Assembly (NCBI GenBank): GCA_900552075.1
Contig: URYL01000010.1
Span: 1 to 64,000, forward strand
Length of the DNA stretch: 64,000 bases
Source: an uncultured Bacteroides sp.
GTDB taxonomy: Bacteria > Bacteroidota > Bacteroidia > Bacteroidales > Bacteroidaceae
Direction: 5' to 3'
The notes below the pieces were generated by a model, which saw only the letters and a list, made by a program, of their open reading frames with translations, was not told the origin of the DNA and did not search any database. The position numbers were made by a program, and so were the translations under genes. Of the stretch, positions 26,885 through 34,118 are shown piece by piece. The number at the start of each line of letters is the position of its first letter. The first letter of the stretch is position 1.

Positions 26885-27874
26885 ATGGAAGATATTATTG
26901 CTCCGATTGACAAAGAAGTGCTCAAGTCGGAACTGACAGAGGATAAGCGTTTGAGATTCACGAATAAGAGCAACAACGAGATTTACATCATTACATGGAA
27001 GAATGCTCCGAATGTACTGAAAGAAATCGGCCGTTTGCGTGAAATCGCTTTCCGTGCTGCTGGTGGAGGTACAGGACAGTCTATGGACCTGGATGAGTAT
27101 GATTTGATGGAGAATCCTTATAAACAGCTGGTTGTGTGGAATCCGGAAGCTGAAGAGATTCTGGGAGGTTACCGATACCTGCTGGGGGATGAGGTAGAGT
27201 TTGATGCTGAAGGAAAACCGGTGCTGGCCACGGCTCACATGTTTAACTTCTCAGAGAAGTTCCTGAAAGACTATCTGCCTACGACGATTGAGCTGGGACG
27301 TTCTTTTGTTACATTGGAGTATCAGTCCACTCGTGCAGGCTCGAAAGGATTGTTTGCATTGGATAACTTGTGGGATGGTTTGGGAGCATTGACGGTAATC
27401 ATGCCTCAGGTGAAATATTTCTTTGGCAAAATGACCATGTATCCCAGCTACAACCGTTTGGGACGTGACATGATTCTTTATTTCCTGAAAAAACATTTCA
27501 ATGATAAAGAGGGTTTGATTACTCCGATGCAGCCGTTGCAGATTGCAACTGACCCGAAGGTGCTCGAAAAAATATTCTGTTACGATACTTTCAAGGAAGA
27601 TTATAAGGTGCTGAATACGGAAGTGCGTAAACTGGGATACAACATTCCGCCGTTGGTCAATGCCTATATGAGTTTGTCACCGACTATGCGTATGTTTGGT
27701 ACGGCCATCAATTATGGCTTTGGCGATGTGGAAGAAACCGGTATCTTGATTGCCGTCGACGAGATTCTGGAAGAGAAACGCGTGCGTCACATCGAATCTT
27801 ACCTGCGTGAGCATCCGGAGGCCTTACAGATAACTTCTGGGGCCAATCCGGTAGTCAGCAAGATACATAAATAA
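26885..27874 (+). CDS. glsB: Glycine lipid N-acyltransferase (GNAT-like, OlsB-related)
   Basis: Transfers a 3-hydroxy fatty acyl group to glycine, giving the N-acyl glycine (commendamide type) from which glycine lipids are made. The 329-residue protein fits the hemolysin/OlsB acyltransferase family: RLREIAFRAAGGGTGQSMDLDEYD near 48-72, LGGYRYLLGDEV near 99, and ELGRSFVTLEYQ near 138. Co-directional with glsA at 24 bases. Its end lies 8 bases from the convergent end of dgt, and no terminator is visible between them. Confidence 0.85.
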   Translation: MEDIIAPIDKEVLKSELTEDKRLRFTNKSNNEIYIITWKNAPNVLKEIGRLREIAFRAAGGGTGQSMDLDEYDLMENPYKQLVVWNPEAEEILGGYRYLLGDEVEFDAEGKPVLATAHMFNFSEKFLKDYLPTTIELGRSFVTLEYQSTRAGSKGLFALDNLWDGLGALTVIMPQVKYFFGKMTMYPSYNRLGRDMILYFLKKHFNDKEGLITPMQPLQIATDPKVLEKIFCYDTFKEDYKVLNTEVRKLGYNIPPLVNAYMSLSPTMRMFGTAINYGFGDVEETGILIAVDEILEEKRVRHIESYLREHPEALQITSGANPVVSKIHK

Positions 27875-27882
27875 TTTTATTA

Positions 27883-29214
27883 TTATAAGGCAGGCAGGCT
27901 GTTCCCGTTTATTTTCCGGTAGAGGTCAAGGGCATATACATCGGTCATTCCGGAAATATAATCGAGTACAGCCTGTATTTTTTCGTATAAGGTAGGTGCC
28001 TGAATATAATACTGGCTGGATACGCGGTTGATCAGAAGCTGTGAATAAGCTTTTTCCGGATAGCGTACGGCTTCAATCATCAGGTCGATAAGCGTGGTAA
28101 TTACTTGATAACCGGCTAGTTCAATGTCTACCACATCCTTGGAGCAGTAGATCTTTTCAAAAGCTGTATGCGAACAGTTTTCGTAGGCTCCTCTCACTCT
28201 TGGACTCAATTGCTGAATCAGTGTTCCTTGGAAGGCACCGTCAAGAATGGCCTTTTCATTTTCAATAAATGTGTGTACGCACTCATTGATTAAGACTCCG
28301 ATGGCGGATGAACGCAGATAGGCTATCTGTTCATTGGTATCGTTCACCATCTGGCAGATGGATTGTATGTGGTCTATTTTTTCAGGTGCGAAGAACCGGA
28401 GATATAGTTCTTTGGTTTCCTGCGTGGTCAGTATTTTCAGCTTGTGCGCATCTTCAATGTCCATCATCTGGTAACAGATGTCGTCGGCAGCTTCTACCAG
28501 ATAGACCAGCGGGTGGCGACAAAACCGTAAGGGCTCTCCTTCCTTGCTGAGTTGTTTGAGTCCTAGTTCTTGTGCAATTTTCTTGAAACCGTCTTCTTCA
28601 CTAAGGAAAAATCCGAATTTTTGCTTGCTTCCGGCCAGTTGGGAGGAAAACGGATATTTCACGATGGAGGCTAGTGTGGCGTATGTCAGGACGAAACCTC
28701 CGGGGCGTCTTCCCTGAAACTGGTGCGTCAACAGGCGGAAGGCATTGGCGTTTCCTTCAAAGTGGGTGAAGTCATCCCATTCTTTGGCAGAAAATTCTTT
28801 TTGCAGACTTCGGCCTTTTCCTTCCGAAAAATAGGTACCGATGGCCTTCTCTCCGGAGTGTCCGAAAGGAGGATTTCCCAAATCATGTGCCAGGCAGGCA
28901 GCTGCCACGATAGAGCCGATTTCTGAAATATGAGTATGCTGTAGTTCCGGGTGCAGTTTCAGTAGTTCAGTCGAAATCTTATTTCCCAATGAACGGCCCA
29001 CACACGATACTTCCAGGCTGTGAGTCAGTCTGTTATGCACAAAAATACTTCCCGGGAGCGGAAATACCTGTGTCTTGTTCTGTAAGCGGCGGAAGGGGGC
29101 GGAGAAAATCAGGCGGTCATAGTCGCGCTGAAATTCTGTACGGTCTTCTTTACGGTGTTCGTGGAGGTTCTCCAGCCCAAATCTTTTATTGGATAATAAT
29201 TGTTTCCAGTTCAT
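27883..29214 (-). CDS. dgt: Deoxyguanosinetriphosphate triphosphohydrolase
   Basis: HD-domain enzyme hydrolysing dGTP (possibly other dNTPs) to the nucleoside and triphosphate. The 443-residue protein has RRLQNKTQVFPL near 45, the first HD histidine in HNRLTHSLEVS near 60-70, and AACLAHDLGNPPFGHSGEKA near 108-127, the core metal-binding HD. Start at 29214 (MNWKQLLSNKRFG) is fixed by a strong AAGGAG seven bases upstream. The longer frame to 29331 would contain the promoter box at 29272-29279. It is divergent from dut, another dNTP-pool enzyme. Confidence 0.93.
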   Translation of the reverse strand: MNWKQLLSNKRFGLENLHEHRKEDRTEFQRDYDRLIFSAPFRRLQNKTQVFPLPGSIFVHNRLTHSLEVSCVGRSLGNKISTELLKLHPELQHTHISEIGSIVAAACLAHDLGNPPFGHSGEKAIGTYFSEGKGRSLQKEFSAKEWDDFTHFEGNANAFRLLTHQFQGRRPGGFVLTYATLASIVKYPFSSQLAGSKQKFGFFLSEEDGFKKIAQELGLKQLSKEGEPLRFCRHPLVYLVEAADDICYQMMDIEDAHKLKILTTQETKELYLRFFAPEKIDHIQSICQMVNDTNEQIAYLRSSAIGVLINECVHTFIENEKAILDGAFQGTLIQQLSPRVRGAYENCSHTAFEKIYCSKDVVDIELAGYQVITTLIDLMIEAVRYPEKAYSQLLINRVSSQYYIQAPTLYEKIQAVLDYISGMTDVYALDLYRKINGNSLPAL

Positions 29215-29271
29215 GGCGTAACTCCTTTGTGATGTGAGGTTTAATTTTAAAGAAGCTCTAAAAGTTAAGTG

Positions 29272-29279
29272 CAAAAATA
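29272..29279 (-). promoter_or_regulatory. -7 box of dgt
   Basis: The minus strand reads TATTTTTG, a perfect TAnnTTTG, 58 bases before the dgt start codon. It supports the short start. Confidence 0.5.
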
Positions 29280-29319
29280 TAAAAAAATGGTAAACGTAAC
29301 TATTAATTCGGTGGATTGT

Positions 29320-29327
29320 GTAACTTC
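29320..29327 (+). promoter_or_regulatory. Possible -7 box of the dut operon
   Basis: TAACTTCG, one mismatch from TAnnTTTG, lies 30 bases before dut. No clear -33 box. Confidence 0.35.
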
Positions 29328-29356
29328 GCAACTTTATAAAGAATATAAATAATAAG

Positions 29357-29791
29357 ATGAAAATACAGATTATAAATACTTCCCGGCATCCGTTGCCGCA
29401 ATACGCTACCCCTCAGTCGGCGGGAGTAGATCTTCGTGCTAATCTTGCAGAACCTATCATACTGAAGCCTTTACAGCGTTGTCTGGTACCTACAGGCTTG
29501 TTTTTAGCTCTTCCGAAAGGCTATGAAGCACAGGTACGTCCCCGTAGCGGACTGGCTATCAAGAAAGGGATTACCGTATTGAATTCTCCAGGGACGATTG
29601 ATGCAGACTATCGGGGAGAAATCAATGTGATACTGGTCAATTTGTCGGCTGACGAGTTTGTAATTGAAGACGGGGAGCGCATCGCTCAGATGGTCATAGC
29701 CCGTCACGAACAGGCAGAGTGGGAAGAAGTGGAAGTGTTGGATGAAACGGAACGTGGGGCAGGAGGATTCGGCCACACGGGAACGGTATAA
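29357..29791 (+). CDS. dut: dUTP diphosphatase
   Basis: Hydrolyses dUTP to dUMP, keeping uracil out of DNA and feeding dTMP synthesis. The 144-residue trimeric-type enzyme shows all five family motifs: SAGVDLRA, RPRSGLAIKKG, GTIDADYRGEI, ERIAQMVIARH and RGAGGFGHTG. First gene of a four-gene plus-strand operon (dut, TPR lipoprotein, DUF4292 lipoprotein, EnvC-like). Confidence 0.97.
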   Translation: MKIQIINTSRHPLPQYATPQSAGVDLRANLAEPIILKPLQRCLVPTGLFLALPKGYEAQVRPRSGLAIKKGITVLNSPGTIDADYRGEINVILVNLSADEFVIEDGERIAQMVIARHEQAEWEEVEVLDETERGAGGFGHTGTV

Positions 29792-29801
29792 ATCTTGATT
29801 T

Positions 29802-31589
29802 ATGAGAAAATTAATAGGAATCATCGGTATGGTCCTGTTGCTTGTGGCTTGTGGAACTACAGGAAGGCAGCAGGCCGCTAAGCGCCACTTTGCAAGTGAG
29901 GACAGAGATACTTTATCCTACGAACAGCGCAGAAAGTACGATTATTTTTTTCTGGAGGCTGTCCGTTTAAAGCAAAAAGGAGATTACGATGCAGCCTTTG
30001 AACTTTATAAGCATTGTCTGGATATTAACCCTAGTTCAGCACCAGCCTTGTATGAGATTTCTCGATTTTATATGGTGTTGGGACAAGAAAAGAAAGGCGA
30101 AGAGGCATTGAAGAAGGCAGTTCGTTCGGATGAATCGAACTTCTGGTACAAGCAGACATTGGCCGCCTATTACCAGCAGAAACGTGACTGGCCCAAGGCC
30201 ATTGCCGTGTATGAAGATATGGCACATCAGTTCCCTTCTCGGCTGGAGCCGCTTATGGCGCTGGTGGATTTGTATAATCAGACCAAGAGTTATGATCAGG
30301 CAATTACGGTATTGAACCGTTTGGAAGAGCTGGATGGGAAGTCCGAGCAAATCAGTATGGAGAAGTTTCGGATGTACTTGTTGATGGACGACCAGGAGCA
30401 GGCTTTTAACGAGATTGAGAGTCTTTCGAAGGAATATCCGTATGACTTGCGCTATCAAACCATTTTAGGCGATGTGTACCTGAATAACAACAAGCCTGAT
30501 GAGGCGTATGCGGTTTACCAGAAAATTTTGAAGGAGGAACCGGGGTATGCGCCGGCTCTGTTGTCGATGGCTTCTTATTATCAACAGCTGGGGAAAGACA
30601 GCTTATACCACCAACAGCTGGATACCATTTTGCTGAACGATAACGTAGAGTCGGATACCAAGATGAATATCATGCGTCAGCTGATTCTCCAATCGGAACA
30701 GACCACAAAAGACAGTACGCAGATTGTGGCTTTGTTCAAGAATATTTTGGCCCGTCCGCAGCAGAATGCTGATTTGTCAATGCTTTGTGCGCAATATATG
30801 ATTACCAAGCACATGGATAAGGAGTCTGTGCCGGTGTTGAATCAAGTGCTGTCGCTCGATCCGGAGAACAAACCGGCCCGTCTGCAACTATTGAGTTATG
30901 CCATCCGTGACAATGATTTGGATGAGGTGATTCGCGTGGCGACTCCGGCCTTGCAGTATAATCCGGATGCGATGGAATTCTACTATTACTTGGGATTGGC
31001 CCATTATCAGAAAGAGGAAACAGACAAGGCATTGGAAATCTTCCAAAAAGGATTGAAACAGGTCAACGAAAAGAGTGACAAGATGATTGTCTCCGATTTT
31101 TATGCCATTTTGGGCGATTTGTATCATTCCAAGGAAATGAAGGCTGAGGCCTATGCTGCTTATGACTCTTCATTGGTGTACAATCCGAATAACATCGGTA
31201 CGCTCAACAATTATGCTTATTATCTGTCTGTGGAACGGACGCATCTGGACAAGGCGGAAGAAATGAGTTACAAGACCGTAAAGGCAGAACCGGAGAATTC
31301 CACTTACTTGGATACGTATGCGTGGATTTTGTTTGAAAAGAAACGTTACACCGAGGCTCGCATTTATATTGATCAGGCCATGAAGAATGGAGGAGACAGC
31401 AGCCAGGTCATTGTGGAGCATTGTGGTGACATTTACTATATGTTAGGCGAGAAAGACAAGGCCTTGGAATACTGGAAGAAAGCCGATGGTATGGAGGTTA
31501 AGAAAGAAAATGGAGAAACCCCTCGGACAGAGGCCGAATTGAAGCGCCTGAAACGTAAAATCGCTTTGAAAAAATACATTGAAGAATGA
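29802..31589 (+). CDS. TPR-repeat lipoprotein
   Basis: The 595-residue exported protein starts with MRKLIGIIGMVLLLVACGTT, a signal peptide with lipobox LVAC, so it is probably anchored in an outer or inner membrane leaflet. From residue 45 to the end it is built of tetratricopeptide repeats, for example DYDAAFELYKHCLDINPSS, KPDEAYAVYQKILKEEPGY and DEVIRVATPALQYNPDAMEF. A charged tail ends it. Probably a scaffold. No enzyme motif is seen. It starts 10 bases after dut and overlaps the next gene by 4 bases (ATGA), which suggests a role with the DUF4292 lipoprotein. Confidence 0.88.
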   Translation: MRKLIGIIGMVLLLVACGTTGRQQAAKRHFASEDRDTLSYEQRRKYDYFFLEAVRLKQKGDYDAAFELYKHCLDINPSSAPALYEISRFYMVLGQEKKGEEALKKAVRSDESNFWYKQTLAAYYQQKRDWPKAIAVYEDMAHQFPSRLEPLMALVDLYNQTKSYDQAITVLNRLEELDGKSEQISMEKFRMYLLMDDQEQAFNEIESLSKEYPYDLRYQTILGDVYLNNNKPDEAYAVYQKILKEEPGYAPALLSMASYYQQLGKDSLYHQQLDTILLNDNVESDTKMNIMRQLILQSEQTTKDSTQIVALFKNILARPQQNADLSMLCAQYMITKHMDKESVPVLNQVLSLDPENKPARLQLLSYAIRDNDLDEVIRVATPALQYNPDAMEFYYYLGLAHYQKEETDKALEIFQKGLKQVNEKSDKMIVSDFYAILGDLYHSKEMKAEAYAAYDSSLVYNPNNIGTLNNYAYYLSVERTHLDKAEEMSYKTVKAEPENSTYLDTYAWILFEKKRYTEARIYIDQAMKNGGDSSQVIVEHCGDIYYMLGEKDKALEYWKKADGMEVKKENGETPRTEAELKRLKRKIALKKYIEE

Positions 31590-32419
31590 AACAGCTGATT
31601 CATTGGTTATATATTGTTTGCCTTGTGGCACTGATGTCTGCCTGCGGTACCTCACGTCATGCGGAGCGTGTGCCGATGATTGGAGGACTGAAGGGGGAGG
31701 AATATCAGGAGAAGGTGATTGCTGGTTTTCCACAATGGAACTGTGTGACCGGAAAAGTGGCCTTGAATTTGCAGACAGGAAGTAGTAAGAATACAAAACT
31801 GTCGGCTACGCTCCGAATGAAGAAAGGGGAGGTGATACAATTGTCGGTGGCCCCATTACTGGGCATTGAAGTGGCGCGGCTGGAGATTTCTCCCGAACGT
31901 ATTCTGGCAGTCGACCGGCTTCATAAGCAATATGTGGAACTTTCGTTCAGCGAACTGAACCGCATGACCAATCTGAATTTGAGCTTTAATGTGTTGCAGT
32001 CGTTGTTCCTGAATGAGATTTTCCTGCCCGGCAAAGACCAGGTGGAAGTGTCCGACCTGCACCGCTTCCGGATGACCGCAGAGGGAACACGTGCGCTGTG
32101 GGAGGTGAAGGACAGCAAGAAACTGGCTTATCGTTTCTGGACGACGGCCGACAAAGGCTGGCTGGAAACCACTTCTGTATCGCTTTCGGGGACGGCCTAT
32201 GCCTTGAAATGGACGTACGAAGATTTCACCAAGTTAGGTCCGGGATATTTCCCCCAGCATATTTTGGCGGAACTTCAGGGCGCCGGAAAGGAATATAATC
32301 TGGACATGCGCCTGTCGCGGATGTCTGTCAATGAAGATTGGGAAACTCGTACGGAGTTGTCTTCCAAGTATAAGAAAATGGAACTGGTAACCTTGCTGAA
32401 AATGTGGTTAGGAAAATGA
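31586..32419 (+). CDS. DUF4292-family lipoprotein
   Basis: The 277-residue protein has a signal peptide and lipobox (ALMSACGTS). After it come beta-rich stretches such as VTGKVALNLQTGS, LSATLRMKKGEVIQLSVAPL and LGIEVARLEISPERILAVDR, the pattern of DUF4292, an envelope family reminiscent of LolA/LolB folds. Function is unproven. Overlaps the TPR lipoprotein and the EnvC-like gene by 4 bases each, so all three are probably made together and may work on envelope or cell wall. Confidence 0.8.
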   Translation: MKQLIHWLYIVCLVALMSACGTSRHAERVPMIGGLKGEEYQEKVIAGFPQWNCVTGKVALNLQTGSSKNTKLSATLRMKKGEVIQLSVAPLLGIEVARLEISPERILAVDRLHKQYVELSFSELNRMTNLNLSFNVLQSLFLNEIFLPGKDQVEVSDLHRFRMTAEGTRALWEVKDSKKLAYRFWTTADKGWLETTSVSLSGTAYALKWTYEDFTKLGPGYFPQHILAELQGAGKEYNLDMRLSRMSVNEDWETRTELSSKYKKMELVTLLKMWLGK

Positions 32420-33723
32420 AGCGTCTGATTGTCATATTCTGTATTTGTCTTTGTACGTGTACGCTTTCTGCACAGACTACGCGCAAGATTCGGCAGCTGG
32501 AGAAGCAGCGGAATGAGCTGAAACAGCAGATTGCCGAATCGGAAACCTTGTTGCAGTCTACCAAGAAAGACGTGAAAAGTCAGTTAGGTAATCTGGCTTT
32601 GATTTCCGGGCAGATAGAGGAACGTCAGAAATACATTCAGACCATTGAAAGTGACGTGAACAGTATCCAGCAGGAAATAAACCGTCTGGAGAAAGATTTG
32701 GTACGGCTTCAGAAAGAACTGGGCGAGAAACGCCAAAAGTACGAGCAGTCTGTGAAATACCTTTATCGCAACAAATCCATACAAGACAAGCTGATGTTTA
32801 TTTTTTCGGCCGAGAACTTCGGGCAGATGTACCGTCGTTTGCGCTATGTACGTGAGTATGCAGATTACCAGCGTTTGCAGGGCATTCAGGTGCAGCGGAA
32901 ACAAAAGCAGGTGACCGAGAAAGCTACTTCTTTGAAAAACAGCCGGAAAGCAAAAGAAGATTTGCTGAAACAGGGAGAAGCCGAGAAGGCTAAACTGGAG
33001 GCACAGGAACAGGAACGTAAACAAATTCTGTCGGGCTTGCAGAAAAAACAGCGCAGCATCCAGTCTGAACTGGCCAAGAAACGCCGTTCGGCCGATAAGC
33101 TGAATGCACAGATTGATCGTTTGATTGAAGAGGAAATTGAAAAGGCCCGTAAGCGGGCGGAGGAGGAAGCACGCCGGAAAGCGGAAGAAGCCCGGAAAGC
33201 AGCTGAGGCCGCGAAAGGAGCGTCCGGCACTTCTGCTGCAAAAGCGGAGACCAGCAAAACCCCTGTAGAGAAATTGGAGGCCTATAAAGTAGATTCGGAA
33301 GACCGGCGTTTGTCCAGTGTCTTTGAAAAGAACAAGGGCATTCTTCCGGTGCCGATTACTGGTCCCTACGTGGTGGTAGGGCATTACGGCCAATATCAGG
33401 TGAAAGGGCTTCGCAATGTGAAGTTGGACAATAAAGGAATGGATATCAAGGGAAAGGCCGGAGCCAATGCCCGTGCCATTTTCGATGGTGAAGTGTCGGC
33501 TGTTTTCCAATACAACGGACTGACCAATGTGTTGGTGCGGCATGGAAGTTATATCTCCGTGTATTGTAACCTGTCTACTGTGCGTGTCAAGAAAGGCAGT
33601 CTGGTACGTGCCCGCGATGTATTGGGAGAAGTGCATACCAATGCCGAAGGAGAAACCATTCTGCATTTCCAGCTCCGCAAGGAGACGGTGAAACTGAACC
33701 CGGAACTCTGGATTCATCGTTAA
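32416..33723 (+). CDS. EnvC-like murein hydrolase activator with a degenerate LytM domain
   Basis: The 435-residue exported protein has a signal peptide (IVIFCICLCTCTLSAQ), then a long coiled coil (about 20-245) and a LytM/M23-like domain from about 310. The zinc ligands are degenerate: the usual HxGxD is NKGMD and the final HxH is ILHF, so it is probably an activator of amidases, as EnvC is, and not a peptidase. An alanine/lysine-rich stretch (near 245-280) links the two parts. Start at 32416 (MKRLIVIFC) gives an ATGA overlap with the DUF4292 gene; the ATG at 32404 is an alternative. Followed by a terminator. Confidence 0.85.
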   Translation: MKRLIVIFCICLCTCTLSAQTTRKIRQLEKQRNELKQQIAESETLLQSTKKDVKSQLGNLALISGQIEERQKYIQTIESDVNSIQQEINRLEKDLVRLQKELGEKRQKYEQSVKYLYRNKSIQDKLMFIFSAENFGQMYRRLRYVREYADYQRLQGIQVQRKQKQVTEKATSLKNSRKAKEDLLKQGEAEKAKLEAQEQERKQILSGLQKKQRSIQSELAKKRRSADKLNAQIDRLIEEEIEKARKRAEEEARRKAEEARKAAEAAKGASGTSAAKAETSKTPVEKLEAYKVDSEDRRLSSVFEKNKGILPVPITGPYVVVGHYGQYQVKGLRNVKLDNKGMDIKGKAGANARAIFDGEVSAVFQYNGLTNVLVRHGSYISVYCNLSTVRVKKGSLVRARDVLGEVHTNAEGETILHFQLRKETVKLNPELWIHR

Positions 33724-33748
33724 AGAACTCTTTTTTATACTTTGTGCA

Positions 33749-33787
33749 AAAGCTTCAGGTGGCTGTGCTGCCTGGGGCTTTTTTTTA
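33749..33787 (+). terminator. Terminator of the dut-EnvC operon
   Basis: AGCTTCAGGTGGC (33751-33763) pairs, with wobbles, with GCTGCCTGGGGCT (33767-33779), followed by a T run to 33787. Confidence 0.75.
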
Positions 33788-33850
33788 TGTGGAAGGTCTT
33801 GCAATAAAGTTTTCATGGCAAGTACGAATTCTTTTCTTTTGCTTGATAAT

Positions 33851-33942
33851 TTCTCTGTTTCACACTGTGAGATTTGTATCCCACAGTGTGAAATATATAT
33901 TCCACAGTGTGGTTTATGTATCCCACACTGTGGGACAGAGAA
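33851..33942. repeat. 92-bp four-box palindromic element, copy 2
   Basis: TTCTCTGT (33851-33858), then boxes at 33861-33869 (CACACTGTG), 33882-33890 and 33903-33911 (CACAGTGTG), 33924-33932 (CACACTGTG), then ACAGAGAA (33935-33942). Centres are 21 bp apart and the outer arms are perfect inverted repeats around 33896.5. It lies in the 395-base gap between the EnvC-like gene and the GH31 gene, 63 bases after the terminator, in the same orientation as copies 1 and 3. The rest of the gap holds a weak promoter and a hairpin. Confidence 0.92.
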
Positions 33943-34042
33943 ATTATAGTTATATAATAAATTATATTCATTTGCATTTGGAAGAAAATAATAAAATGAA
34001 AAATGTTTGATATATTTTCTTTTTTACTTCAATAAATAGTTA

Positions 34043-34050
34043 TACATTCG
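34043..34050 (+). promoter_or_regulatory. Possible -7 box of the GH31 gene
   Basis: TACATTCG is one mismatch from TAnnTTTG. Transcription would begin near 34057, at the foot of the hairpin that follows. Confidence 0.35.
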
Positions 34051-34056
34051 TACGCT

Positions 34057-34086
34057 TTCCACTTGGAGCTTGAAATGCCAGTGGAA
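34057..34086 (+). other. Leader hairpin before the GH31 gene
   Basis: TTCCACT (34057-34063) pairs with AGTGGAA (34080-34086). If the promoter at 34043-34050 is right, this stem sits at the very 5' end of the mRNA and could protect it. The protein start follows 32 bases later. Confidence 0.35.
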
Positions 34087-34118
34087 TAGAATCGGAAATT
34101 ATTAACTACATTCATATT

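Noticed and set aside
33744..34010. Plus-strand open frame after the EnvC-like gene
   Set aside because: It begins inside the terminator and reads through repeat copy 2, giving HTV/HSV repeats that are translated DNA repeat, not protein.
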